Below, in pieces: positions 13,086 through 26,126 of a stretch of 64,000 bases of DNA (within the stretch, counting starts at the first letter, position 1; each line of letters starts with the position of its first letter). A program made the position numbers and the translations under genes. This stretch comes from Burhinus oedicnemus (lineage: Eukaryota > Chordata > Aves > Charadriiformes > Burhinidae), in NCBI GenBank assembly GCA_008921705.1, contig VFFE01006710.1, positions 1,320,349-1,384,348 on the forward strand, in the 5' to 3' direction. A model generated the notes under the pieces. That model saw only the letters and a list, made by a program, of their open reading frames with translations, did not search any database and was not told where the DNA came from.

Positions 13086-13202
13086 CATGGACTTGTCTGT
13101 GGGATTAAATATGCAGGGAACCATCATATTGTGCAGCCTGATGATTTCTTCAGCTTCTGTTTGAGACGTTATAGAAGACAGTATAAAAGACCAGCAGATC
13201 AT
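13086..13202 (-). pseudogene. CAP/CRISP-like N-terminal fragment
   Basis: Read on the minus strand from an ATG at 13202-13200, the frame gives a short hydrophobic segment (MICWSFILSSITSQ) followed by TEAEEIIRLHN and then a CAP-like NPT-x3-M spacing. CAP-superfamily secreted proteins (CRISP, GLIPR1 and PI15 types) begin their mature part in the same way: a signal peptide, an acidic/Ile segment, His-Asn, and about six residues later a Pro-Thr-x3-Met. Here the gap after His-Asn is seven residues. Upstream on this strand lies a 13-T tract ending in GTAG (about 13264-13248), which is acceptor-like. After the methionine the resemblance stops, no donor GT sits at the expected place, and no further CAP motifs such as GHYTQ were found in the window. 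It is either a decayed exon or a coincidence. A live gene is unlikely. Confidence 0.3.
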
Positions 13203-16200
13203 GACAAATACCCCATCAGTAAAGGATGACTGTATTATCAAAAATACTACAAAAAAAAAAAAAGGTAATTATTTTCTGCTCACTTTATAGCCTCCCAAGA
13301 GTAACAGACAGACACTCCCACTCACACAACACTCTAATATTTCACCGATCAAGGACATAACCCTGGTTATTTACAGACTGTAATGAGAGTGCCCATACTT
13401 TGATGTTACCATAAATAAGCAGGTAAAACTGCTGAGTTTCAAGAAACTCAGCTTGATTGCCTGGAAGATGTTATTATTTTAATAAAAAAGAATGGCAAGT
13501 ATAATGATTAAATTTATATCAAGTGCACAAGCAGGCTCCACTCAAGGAGACATATATGAGCCTTTCCATGCAGCTCGTGCTTTAGAAAAACTGCTCCCTG
13601 GTTTTCCTTAAAAAGTGGATCTTTGTTCAAATGACATAAGGAAACTCTTCCCAGAGAAAGCCTGAAAGCAAAGGTCTACCTGGTTGTGATGGATTTCAGT
13701 AAACTACACGCTCAGTTCTTCTCAGATATGACAATCCCTGTCAGATAAACTGAACTATGTAAGCTGTAGGAGCTGTAGAAGTGATACAGGTCTCTTAACA
13801 ACATCAGTCCTGCCTGGTAACACCATGCTTTAGATCTCTTCTCTAACCTTTTCTCTAACCTTTACCTTTTGTCCCATCTTAAATATCACCTGTACACACA
13901 TTTCAAAATACCATTTAGGGTTACCTTGTCAAACAATATGTAATTATTTTTGGATTGGAGGGATGAATGATGACAGATTTGAAGAAAAAGTGCTCCAAAT
14001 CCAAACAGAGTATCCAAAAAACCCCAAACCAACCAACCCCAACCCTCCTCAAACCACTAAACAAGCAATTTCTGTACCTTTTTTCTCCTCAGTGACTTTC
14101 ATAAATTGTTCCTGTTCTGGGTGGGGTAATCTTGTTATATTTTCAGCACAGCTTTCAAGCCACATGAGGTTAAGGAAAAATACCTGTATTTTTCAGTGTT
14201 TAGCTGAGCTGAAGGATTTTGAGACGTTCGTCCATTTTTATTATAGGAAAAGATCAGCTTCATCTAATTCCAGTGTTGAGCATCCCAAACTTTAGGGAGG
14301 TTTAATACAAAGACTCTTCTACATTACCAAGTAGTGCAGTCGGGCAGGAGTGGGTCTGCAGAATTAACCTGCTGGTGCTGAGCACCCGGTACCCACATTA
14401 CAGTGGTGTAGGGGCTTTCATTCTTGAGGAGCTCTAGTGTCACGGATTGAATTCCCGTTAGCAGTCGCATACTGGTGCACATGTGGAACACGTCTTCCAG
14501 TTTAGTTTCAGCCAAAAAGAAATCCAATCTGTATGCTTCAAGATTGCTCTTTAACATCAGCCAAAGTGTGGTAAGTAGAAAAAATATCAGAATATGTGCT
14601 TCAAAAGAACAGCCTGATCCAAAACTAAAAAGCTAAAGAATGTACATGCAAGGAGTCAGGATCAAAATGTTAATGACAGCCTTGACTGTACTGTAGGAAA
14701 CCTGGTGTCCATCAAAGGTAGAAAGGAGCCCCTCCACAAGTTGATCAAGTGACAAGAATCTCGCTTCCTCATATCTTGGAGATGCACTTGTTGTTATAAC
14801 AACATTGTGCTATGTATGTTACATACTACATCAACACCTGTGCCTGGTATCTTTCAAAATTGCCAACATAAAGAGCCCAGCTCAGACACTGCAGGTTGGA
14901 TTTATGTGTCCTGGTTTAAGATAGATAAAAGCAAGGTGCATAAGTCTCAGCCAGTCACCCTAGGAACATTTTATAGTCAAAAACCAGAGTTCACACCTAT
15001 GGGATGCAATTTCTCTGATCTCTCTTTGACACTTAGTTTGGTACAAGAGGAAACCACAGAGAAATAGATCTCTCCGTTGATTATAAGGGGAGATTATCAC
15101 AACCTTGTCAGACATACTGTTTGAACATCCAGGTAATGAATGCTACCTTTCCAAGTATTTCTCTCTGTCTCTTGCAAAAGCTAGCTTTTTGATGAAGTAC
15201 ACATGTTCATCAATGAATAAGGGCTTCATAATTTTTGTATTTGTGACACAATGAAGTTTGGATCTTTGTACAAAATCAAGTTCTGCGCAAGGGCTAAATG
15301 ACATGAAAAACTGCAAACTACTTTTTGAGATGGCTGTATTCACAAAGGTACTTTCAGAGACTGAACGATGGAAGGGAGGAGGGCCATATTTCACATCAAT
15401 GCATACCTGCTCAAAACACTCTCCTTTGAGACAGGTACTGGTAGGAACGAATGTGTTGTGCCAGGAGTGCTGACTGATTCACAGCACTATGTCCTTCTTC
15501 TGGAGGGTTTGAACATACTGTTCCCTCTTCCCAAGGGGAATTACTCAGGAAGGCAGAGGTTGTTCTGAGATTCAGGGAAGCAGAGAGAGAGACAGAGAGG
15601 AGCTCTCCATCCTTCCTCTCAAGAGTGGATCATTCTGTGGTGAGAAATCTGGGCATGAAAGAGCCTGTGAGTTCAGCTTAACACTTGTCTTTCCACCTCT
15701 TGGAGATAGTATATAAAGGTTTACTTTTTGGGTTTTTTTTTTACTTATGTTTTTCCAAAGGCAACAAGTAGTAGAGACAAAATAGAGAACTTTCAAACCT
15801 GGCTCAGATCTCCCAGTAGCCCTTCTGACCCTCCTGCATGGAATGCTAGAGGAATAAACAGACTGAAACAAATAAATTCACTATGAGATTCCCTCTACCC
15901 CAGGTTTTCATAGTTTGTCTTCTGACCACCATTCATTATGCTTAAACAAGCTCATAACTTCTTTATGTTCAAACATAAAGTTGTTTATAGCTCCCACTAC
16001 TTTCCTACACACTAGTATCCTTCCTTTTTGATACTTGAAAGTGTTCGTAAAAGATATTTTTCTTCCTTTGTAAGACCTTCTGCGCACATGTGTTCCTGTA
16101 AACAGCTCTATTTCTTACAAAAATGTCTGAAAAGATAGTTAAAATTAGCTGCCTGATTTTTAAACGTAGGCTGGCATCCAAAATTTAGCAGAATTCTAGT

Positions 16201-16537
16201 TAGAAAAATAATTCCTTAGAGAGTTTTTACTTGTCTCTGATCTTCAGGACAAGACAAGATTTGGAGAAATCTTTTGATTAAAGAGGGTTTTTCAGTTCTG
16301 AGTCAGCCTTCTTAAGAGGATTTGCTAACACTTACTGACCCTGTTTCTTCCTTGCAGGGTGCAGTCTTTAATTCCTCCCTAGCACATACAGAATGAGTTG
16401 TTAAATCTCTGTGCCTTGCTATGCCATAAACTTCAGACTTCAAAACCAAAGCGTGCCAGGTCTGCAGTCAGGCACTCAGGGGATAGGTAACATAAATTCT
16501 CGGGAAAATCTCTGAGCAGATGTTTTTTGGCATCTGG

Positions 16538-16628
16538 GTTTTTTTGTTTGGGGTTTGTTTTTTTTTCAATAAAACCCATCTGTTGCTTTTTGTTGTGTTT
16601 TATTTTGTTTTGTTTGGTTTTGTTTTTT
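16538..16628. repeat. T/G-rich low-complexity tract
   Basis: The stretch consists almost entirely of T and G with runs such as TTTTGTTTTG, interrupted by a short CAATAAAACCCATC segment. It is low-complexity sequence. It could be the decayed tail of an element inserted on the minus strand, but no element body was identified. Confidence 0.6.
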
Positions 16629-19600
16629 AACCAGTGAAAAGAAAAAGTCTTCTCTCAAAATGATCTGAATAACTCATCAGAAATGCAGGATCTTCAAAAG
16701 GCACTCACGAGCAGAGCAGGTTTCTCATGCCTACACTGCTAATTATCAACCAGCAGAACTCAGTCCTGAGCATCTGCTGAAAATGTAATTCTTGAAAGGT
16801 TCAGCTTCAGTTCTGTACACCTGTTTTCCCAGCCTAACACTTTCCTCCTTATAAACCCAGATGTCCTGTGACACTGAGAGCTTCTCCAGGTCTTATTGCC
16901 TCAGTAGGTGACACATGCTGTTCTGTGAAGCCTCCATCAACACAGGGAAGCTTAAGAGAGAACCTATCCCCAAACACATGGTTTTCCCCAAGGAGCAGAA
17001 AGTTGTTAGTTGATCCCACTCTATAAACAGATGATTTGAAGGACTGAATGTGACCCTAATGCATGTGATAGACATGCATACAAGACTCCAGAGATAGCCC
17101 AAAGTGGGAGGCAGGCACCACTTTCACAGCCTTTGTGTTTCAATGTGGTAACTTCTGCTGCTAACATATAGAGAAGCAGCTCTTTCTAGCATACCTTCCT
17201 CTGCCTCGTGTGTAAGAGCTGTGGGTGAGCTTATGAGCATCTCCTAGCTGCAACCCAACTCTGTTTCAGGCTGATATCTGAGGTTGCAGCAGATCCCAAA
17301 CTTACTTCCATGGGAAGGAAGCACATCTGAAGGTCACTTTACCTGCAGCCTATGTGACCCCTTCAATGTGTCCATGTTGTCTGAATGTAGTTACACCAGC
17401 TTGCTGTAGAATTACTTGAACATGGAACTACAACACATCTGGAGTCATGGAGATCACAAATGAGCTGTCTTCAATTGGCAGGTGTATGATGTACTCCTAT
17501 CCAAATCTGCAAGAACAATTAAAATAATAGTTCAGTACAACAGTTCTTAAACTGAGTCCAATAGGTAAGTGGGTAGGTGTCTCTCTAAAGGGATGTCTAG
17601 GCGGCAGTTGGGTAGCTTGGGTAGCAGTGTTGTAGATATGAAGTCACAGACCACCTCCCAAATACCAAGGGCTCGAAGTGAGGTGACACAGTGCTGGAGA
17701 TGGCCCCCCTTAGCACCATGCACCAGTGTTAGCGGGAGGTGTACTTCCCTCTAAACCTGACTGCACCTTTCCTTCAGTCAAAGGGAAGCCTCTGATTTCT
17801 TCTACTGTTTGTACTTAAGTGGCTGAAAATGATGCACCTGCAATTCACAAAGAAGGATTCTCTGAAGTGCAACAAACCTTGTGCTCCTTAGAGACTGCTT
17901 CTCAGCAGGAGATTACCCCATGGCCCCTCCTGCTGATGATAACCATGGCTCTGCACCCAAAGTATACAAGAATTTAATCCTGCCTGAATATCTGGTGTTC
18001 CTGACAGTCATATTACATTTTTGCAGATTCTTCTTCTTTGCCCAGCCCACAGACACACACAAACTGTGCACTCGGAGAACACAGGCTTCTTCTCCACAGA
18101 CACCTCTAGGCATGAAAATTGCTCAGCCCTGAACTATAACCCTTCCTTCCCCTTCACACGATGTACATCTCCCACACCTTTGCTGCTGTGTCCTGCTCTG
18201 CTTTGCATTCCGCAGGCAGTTGGGGCAGAAACCAGCTCCCCTGTGGCTCAGTGTCAAGGTTGTCCCCTTTGGGACGGAGTTGATAACTGAGCAACTTCAC
18301 AAAGGGATCTTTTTGATCAGTGAAAAAGATGGCGAAAAATATATCAGAACTGCATGCTACTCATCTGTGTTTCTGCTATGGCATATACCAACCAGCAGTG
18401 CAATCCATAACAACACAGGGTGAGAGCACTGGTTCAGTGACAATAACTGACTTAGGAACACTCAGCACGCATGCTAATGAGGAGTTCCACCATGCAGTGT
18501 TCCCTTGTGATACATCTCCATCCTGAGGATCCTAACATCTTTTCTTTGGTTGAATGGAGAATTTTTTTCAGCAGAGGCATTGACCCAAAACATCATCTTG
18601 CCTGCTATCCCCAATTCCAGTGCAGGCTCATTGGAGTGGCCAGAGAAGAATAGCAACATACAGATGTCACCAACCCTGCAATGCAAAAGGTTTAAGTGCT
18701 GCCATATAGCAAGCTTTGGCAAGGATTGAAATGAGACAAAGTGACTTTGTAGCTGGATGGTTCCATAGATCCAGACTTCCCTTCATTCCATGTAGGGGCT
18801 CCAGCTACTGCCGCTGCTGTGATGTGATTTAATGCAATTAAATGGTTGTTGAGCCACTCGACACTAACATGTGGGATGAGAGGTAGAGATATTTAGCTAT
18901 TGTCTCTAGCCCAATTCTGCAAAGACAGCATGTGGTCTCCTGATGGCTGGGTTCAGGGTTATTTCCCAGTGAGGGCTGGTCCAGATAGGTGAACATTTTG
19001 AATGGAACCATAAATATTATCCATTTCTCATGCATTTCCAAGATTCCCCCAGCTTTGGTAATTGGAAATGAAAATTGCAGAATGAGAAATTGATTTCTTC
19101 TTCACTTTTGCCACACAGAAAGAAAAGAAATGACTAGCAATGTTTGTGAAAGGCTTCCCAGCCCACCCAGATCCAAGATAATGAGCTTTCCCAGGCACTA
19201 GGTAATTCCCTCTCTCATGCTCTCTCTTTTTCTTTTTCCATAAATGCAGGTCATGCTGCAGATAACAGAAGATTAAACTCCTCACTCTGAAACTGAACTA
19301 CATATTACTCCCACAGCAAATATAATTGGAAAAAAAAATTCCCTTCTTTTTCTTCTTTATTCAATGCCATCACTTAATTTAGAATGCAAATCAATATATT
19401 AAAAAGGAATGTATAATTTTTAATGTCATCTGTGCAATCACCCTCCTAGATTGATTCTACCTTGAACTCATTGTGTTATTGTTAATGACTGAAAGCTCAC
19501 ACCGTACTTTATCAACCAAAGTCTGTCTCCAAGAACTTTCTAATTAGTGCTACTAATCACTTATTCCTTCTCAGTGAGACTAATGCATTATTACAAAGAC

Positions 19601-20141
19601 TTGTGAAATACATCCAACAACATATACATCTTGTTAAAATGACACTCAGGAGATACTGTTACGCACATCCATCAACGACACTTAATCCATCGCATGGAAA
19701 TATTGCTTAAATACTGCTACCACCGTCAGCTGTGTGCAGGCATCTTCAGTGAGACCTGCTAGCACAGTGCCTCCCTGCTTAGGGCTCTGGCAGGCAGACA
19801 ACTCTCTTACATCATATAGCAATTAATGTACCCTTACTTAGATAACAAGAAGTTAGAGAGGCAGTGGAAAGTAGCAATGGAGTGGGACAACTGATGAAAT
19901 TAGCTGCAGGAAATCTATTTCGTAATAAAACTGTTCATAAAAGTGAAATGTCATTTAAAGGCACAATTTCCATGGGGAATAAGTTTTTATGTCTGTGTTC
20001 ATCTTTAAGGCAAGGAGGTTTTCTTTTTTTAATACTTCTTTCATTTAAATGGCTTTATAGAAGCCCAGGATATACAGAGATGTTTTTAAACCCATGGGAA
20101 TCTCATTATGTTTTGTGCATGCCTTTTTTCCTTTTCTTTCC

Positions 20142-20157
20142 TTTTTTTTTTTTTTTT
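20142..20157. repeat. Poly(T) run, T16
   Basis: Uninterrupted T run preceded by a CTTTTCTTTC pyrimidine stretch. No retroposed body could be identified next to it. Confidence 0.75.
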
Positions 20158-22668
20158 AAATTCAGGATGATTCAGGATGCTGCAGTCATTTTGCTGTGAG
20201 AAATACTTAGATCACCAGAGTGAAGATAATTAACAATACGTATAAATGAATATACCAATTTCTTTTTAAGTGGAAGAAAAGATACCATTTTAAACAGATA
20301 GGTTACACTGATGGAACCTGATTATTTTTCTCCGTCCCCTGTGTTTGAATACAAACCCAACTATAAAGTCAACTTTACAAATACATAAAAAGCCACAAGT
20401 ACCCCAAGCTCCCTAAAGCTAATAGGAAATCTTACAAAGCTCCTCCTTTTGAAGTGATCTAAAATGAAATTCAGATTCCTATTGTAGCAAAATCTCATTA
20501 AAAATTCCGGTGTTTGTACAAAAATGCTTTGAAATCAAAGCGATTTCTGAGTGTTTATAAATAAGCACAAGCCTAATGCTTGGACCAGAACACAAGCCTT
20601 CTTGAGCAGTTGAGGGAAGCTCTTGCTGGCAGGAACCAGATGGTGTCAGATCACAAGGGAAAGTGAAAATAGTGAATCCTTCTTTTTCCCTCAAGGCAAG
20701 GAGAATTTGTGAAGATCCCTGCTGACCAGAACTCAGCAAGTCATCTCTCCCAATGCTTGGGATTTTTTTACTTCTATTGCTAAAGATATTTTTAGTGCTA
20801 GTTCCTGTATCGTGATAATGTTACAAATTAATCAGCTAACCTACGACACAGAAATGTTACAGTAAAATAAATCTCCTCCACTGTGTGAGTTAAGGGATGG
20901 GGAAAAGTCTCATTGCTACTTGTAGTACCTGAAGAGGCTGAAACAAGGATCTTAGTGTGCAATGAGCCACTCCTGAGATGACAAAACAACAACAATGGAT
21001 CTACAAAGGCGGCTTAAGAATATCAAAAGGTGAACATTACAAAGAAAGGCTTTGCAGATCCACAGCCAAAACTAACCCCACTGCTCTCCCTGTGGTAAGA
21101 CTCATCTACAGCCTACAGACAATGTGATGAAAGCAGCCATCCGCAAGCATTCCAGTTATTTCAATTATTTCCACAGCTGCAGAGATGAACCTGTAGTAAT
21201 GATGAATATAAAACTGCAGATATGGGCAGGTTGAAGAGAGGGCGGTAACTCTGCATTGTTGTTTTTTTTCCTGTCAGGATCAAGCTTTGCCTCTGCAAAG
21301 TGTCAGACAGTTGCTTAAGCTTTGTGTTAATACCTCATAGTCAACAGCAGTTGAATTACACCAAAATTGCCGTTACTTCTCCCACTATGCTCTTTCCTTG
21401 CCCTGTCCTGCCCCACACGCTCTCGCCTGCACAGCAAGGACTTCATGAAACAGGATTAAAGGTGTTTCACTTCACCTCAGCAATAGTCTAGGGGATGTTA
21501 GGCCTGGGAGCAGGGAACATGGTTGCTTTCCTTGTGTCACTATATCACGCACAAATTTTCCCCCTGGTACCCACAATTGTATGCAGACTCTGTATTTAAA
21601 GCAAACAAAGGGGAAGAGATTCACGTATAGATAGGCAGACCTGCTCAGAGCAGTCCTGCAGGATTAGAGAGAAAAGAATCCTAATTAAAACTGAAACTCA
21701 CTTCCCATTACGAACCTAATTACATTTCAAACAGATGCACTTTCAGTGTGTGCAACTGTTCTGGCGTTGTGAGAAACGGAATGGACTGTGGCTTCAGCTA
21801 CAGAAAAGTTAGACTCAAAAGCAAGACATTTTTGGAGGAAATCTCCATGAGCATCCTCCAACCTGACAAGGGAAAGCGTTGGTGAGCAGGCTCTTTGTAT
21901 CACATATGTGTGCATGTGAGAGAAGTCATAAGGTCTGAAATTCACTTATTTTAATTGTTCTAGGGCTTCAGATTAGGGCGGGAAAGACACAGATAAAAAA
22001 TCACTAAACAAGAACAAACGGCTACAAAAAAACCTGTCCTATGCCCTGTGAACATAAAACTGTCTGAGTTTAATAAGCATAAAGAAAATCTATGCAAAAA
22101 GTATTGAGTCAAACACTCAAGGCCCATATGAAGTACTTCTGAGCAAAGTACGGAGACGGTCATTCAATCAGCAAATTTATTGACAAGAAAGTCTTAAAAA
22201 AACCAGTGGGTCTCTCAAGGAGTTCCCTCAGCAGCTGGAAACATCACATTTCCATCAGACCTAGTGCTGCCAGTCATTGCCAAAAGCCACATCTGATGGT
22301 CTACTTTCTGACAGTACAGCAAACTGGGTTATCTCCACTGAAGACAAAGGATTTTATCTAAGGGTAAAATGAATGGGAAGAAGCAGTAAGGGGTCTTGAA
22401 CTTACCTGAATGCTTCAGGAAGGGCCCTTGGGCTTCCTCAGTCTAATCTCTTCTCTTGGCTTACTGCAAATGACAAGGAATTGCAACAGAGCCGCTGATG
22501 CCCACAGCATTGCAAATTGGAAATGAGGGGCTTGAAGAAAAAAGAACAAACAGCCCTACCATCTCTGAAGACAACAAATAACAAACTACCCCACCACAAA
22601 TGCACAGGAATTATTCAAGGTGGCTAGAAAACCATGGAAACTTTGCTGAAAGGAAGTACAAAGAAGAC

Positions 22669-22746
22669 ACATTTTCAAAAGGGGATGCAATAAGTGGATT
22701 TGCAAATTCACCGCTAGCTCACTTTTGCATCCACTTTTGAAAATGT
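22669..22746. repeat. Long imperfect inverted repeat (28/27-bp arms)
   Basis: The left arm (22669-22696, beginning ACATTTTCAAAAG and ending AAGTG) is the reverse complement of the right arm (22720-22746) apart from one mismatch and one extra base. The arms are separated by a 23-base spacer. The words ATTTTCAAAAG and CTTTTGAAAAT at the ends recall palindromic miniature DNA-transposon remnants that I remember from reptile and bird genomes, but I could not confirm a family. No clear target-site duplication flanks it. A transcript from either strand would fold into a hairpin of about 26 base pairs, so a microRNA-type precursor is the other possibility. Confidence 0.7.
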
Positions 22747-25700
22747 TCCCTTTGCACATTATCTCACCTGCGTGGCCCATGTCATATGCCTGTGTTATCT
22801 TCCTTTGCTAGCCAGGATTATGGAGTTGACAATATCATGGAGATGGAAGGCACAACTTCTTAGCATGACCCCTCCTGGTATCCTTACACTAATCCCTAGA
22901 ATGTGTTTGTGCATTCAAGAAATGTGTCTTGAGGTTCTGGATATCCAGTGGGAATAACTACTATGAGTAGCATCTTCAAAGTTCATGACATTAATTCTGA
23001 AGCTGAATCCAGTAAGCCAGTTCAAGGAATAATGTCCTTTTTTTAGGATCAAATTCTTCAGAGAGTACAAACTGTCCCAATACTGTTTAATAGCAGTGGA
23101 CATATGCACATTCCCATCAGAGTCAGATGAATCAGGGATGGGGATCTGGTAGAGATTGTGGCCTGTAGTAGAAATCTTAGTCAAAACAAATCCTTTTAGA
23201 CATACAAAAGTTTATGGTGTAAGCTCATCCAATATGGTATAGCTCTTGTTCCACCTGGGGAATAGAGCTACTTAGATTGTGCCCTCAAGTAGGCCTGGAG
23301 GAAGAGGGAGGCTTCTGGGTACACTTAGAGGTGCCATCCCTTCCTCTGTCCGCACAAAGATCAGCTTAGCGTATTAACGGAGGGTGTGGTGGGTCACACT
23401 TCATTTTGCCACTGGTCCTGTTGTGCCTTCTGAAAAACTTAGCTCTTTAAATTAATTTCTTCCATTATAGAGCACTTACTTAGCAGTGTGGTTTGCTCAG
23501 TGGTACAGCAATGACCATTGTTAGATAGGTATAGATAGACACATGCTGTCTAATTCTACACCTGAAGTTATACTGCAGCGAATACGAGATCTAGCCAGTT
23601 TCATAATTCTACCCATACGTTATAAGGATTTGCCACATATTTTAAGGTAAGTGCTACATATGTCATCAACTTTGTGGTAAATATGTCTATTTTTTCTCCT
23701 GGAATTACAGAAGGGAGAGGTTAGTGTCTGGTACATTCCATTATTTATTGTCTCAATTCAGTGCAATTCAATATATTGTGTTAATTTCCTTTTCCTTTTT
23801 TAAAAGAAATAATAATCTGTCACTGAGGTTGTAACAGCTCCAATGTTAATGGAATTGTATGAGACAATGTCATTGAAATTGGATCGGTCCAAATGGAATC
23901 ATTACTGTTCGTCCATTCAGGTCTTAATGGCTCCATCAATCGATGTGTATAGGACAGAGCCCAAGGTGTTTTGAGGAAGCTCTGAGTGTGTTGAGCCTTT
24001 GTGCACCTTCAAAGCACAATAACATGAATTAAAAGGTACGGCTCCAAAATCTCCTAGAGACCCGTTACTGCAGATCACACAGCTAAAGGCTCCTTCAGAG
24101 TTAACATGGCCCATCACACAAGTGTGTAGTTTGTGAATCACTGAAACAGTCAATCACAAGACTGAAGGGGCACCAGTGTATATTTAGGGATTGTTCACCC
24201 ACTATACTTAGGGATTGTCCATCCACAGATCTAGAACTATGTGCTTGAAATTCCTTAGGACATTTTTTTTAAACCAATAATTAATGCACATAGCTACTGG
24301 TTTCTTTCCCTTGTTTAATATTTCACACTTTTTAACACTGCTACAAATTCCTGCAGGTGCCATGTTTCACTACCCATTTGCAAGCTTGGATATGCCAAAA
24401 GGCATCAAACACGGGGAACTTCTGGCCTTGCTTTCCGACTGCTGTAAAAGGAGGAGCTGTTTTGGGGAGAGCAAGAACAAGCGTCCCCAAAACAAGTCTG
24501 GACAATGCTGGAGATAATTCAGTTTGGTATATCAAAGTGCCTCAAATTCCAGCACTAGCAAATGTTAGGCAGCCCACCTGCCTACAGGATGATGATGCTG
24601 AGTGGGTCTAGTGGATTATGCTGAAGAAACTTGTGTTGGTGCTTCTAAAGAGTTCAGCCCTGAGGCACTGGTCTGGTGTCATTGTACAGTATGTGGGAAC
24701 TGGATAACACAGACCCTCTGGCAGTGTCCAGGAAGTATAAATTGGACAAAAAGGTGTACAAATCCCAAGACCTATATCTGTGCCATGGCTTTGCTGACTT
24801 ACAAGGACGAAAGAACACTAGAAAGCACTGACTGAACCTCCCCAACTCTTTACTGGAGGGATGGGGAGTGTTGGGGGTTCTTAACATCTTTCCCCAGCAA
24901 GACTCTTCTGATGTGAATTTAATCCTAACTTCAGTCCTACTTCCACAGCTGGTCTTCAGCTCTGTGGTTCACTAATACTGTCCCATCACAGAGTTATGAG
25001 TGACACTCTTATTAAGGAAAATATTAATTTATCTGTAAGTAATGAAAATAGACACCCCCAAAAGTCTTTGGTGGGAATGTCCTCAGCTGATTGTGTCATT
25101 ATCATGCCCAGAATTTTTGTGAAACAGTTTTTTCAGTAGCAATTTAGAAAGCTGAAGTGATACATATTAAGCTAAAGCTAGTCTCCTTTTTATTCATTGA
25201 GAAAAATGCTCAATTTCAAGAAAATTAAATATTTTTAAATTAAAAATTAAACTTAATATGAATTTCAAAACCCCAAGATGCATCCTCTTGGTGTGGGATG
25301 TCTTTCCTCTTCTTTTCCTTAGAAATCCAAGAAATTTCAGTCTGTACTTGTAACTCTCTTGCCTTACAGGAGTTGTGGTCTTGTTGCCTTGTGCTCCTCT
25401 TTTGGCCAGAGAAAGAAAACAGAGTAAAGGCAGGAGGGAGGCACTAGAGTGAAAATTCTGAAAGAAATGAAAAACCAAAAGTTCTCACCATTGGAATTGT
25501 TTTCTTAATATTTTCCTCAAATAGCATCAATCAATTGGATTTGCTGTAGTGACGGTGCCTCTCATTAATTGATACATGTCTGTTTGCTCTCCATTTGCAT
25601 AGTCTCAGAACTGGAAAGAACTTTGCGCAGACATGAGCAAAGATGCCATAGTCAGCTATTGCTCAGACACTCTTAGAAACCAAGGACTGAAACTGCAGAG

Positions 25701-25785
25701 GAATCATCTGTAAAAAAGGAATATAATGAATTAAAAGAATGTAAAATACTCACAAATGCAAATAAATGATTTTCAAGCTTAGGTG
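22747..25785. other. Non-coding stretch, nothing recognised
   Basis: No gene seen. A 24-bp tandem duplication lies at 24179-24226. Overlapping open frames on both strands at 24284-24887 have no family resemblance. The section at 23440-23800 is AT-rich without repeats. Confidence 0.55.
24179..24226. repeat. 24-bp tandem duplication
   Basis: Two adjacent 24-base copies (24179-24202 and 24203-24226), each containing TTAGGGATTGT, differ at three positions. All three differences are C/T transitions, which suggests that the duplication is not recent. Confidence 0.75.
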
Positions 25786-25994
25786 TGTCCTGGTTTCACC
25801 TGGGAAAGAGTTAATTTTCTTTCTAGTGGTTGCTGTGAAAGGCATGTCAATAATGCATATTGTTTTAGTTGTTGCTAAGTGATGTTTACACTTTTCAAGG
25901 ACTCTTTTCAGCTTCCCATAGAAGCTGAGAAGGAGCATAGACAGAACAATGGAATGGCCAATAGAATATTCCGTACCATGGACATCATGCTTAG

Positions 25995-26002
25995 TATATA
26001 AA
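25995..26002 (+). promoter_or_regulatory. LTR TATA box
   Basis: TATATAAA lies within the solo LTR, about 150 bases before the ATTAAA poly(A) signal. This is the expected position of the U3 promoter. Whether it is still active cannot be judged from sequence. Confidence 0.6.
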
Positions 26003-26087
26003 TGGGGGTTGGCCGGGGTTGGGGGAATCCACGATCACTACTTGGGAAGGTACCCATTCACCAGGTGATAAGAGTGACTTGTGTCAT

Positions 26088-26126
26088 CATTATTATTATT
26101 ATTATTATTAATATTAATATTATTAT
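26088..26126 (+). repeat. (ATT)n microsatellite inside the LTR
   Basis: A run of ATT units with two AAT interruptions. This run is a regular part of the R region in this LTR type. Confidence 0.85.

Larger units (their letters stand above)
13203..22668. other. Long non-coding stretch, no gene seen
   Basis: Nothing in these 9.5 kb supports a gene. Minor items are an A13 run at 13251-13263, a repeated TTCTCTAACCTTT word at about 13839-13864, a GA-rich run near 15583-15600, the T/G-rich tract at 16538-16628 and a T16 run at 20142-20157. The AT-rich section at about 19330-19640 has conserved-element-like composition but no stronger evidence. Confidence 0.55.
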
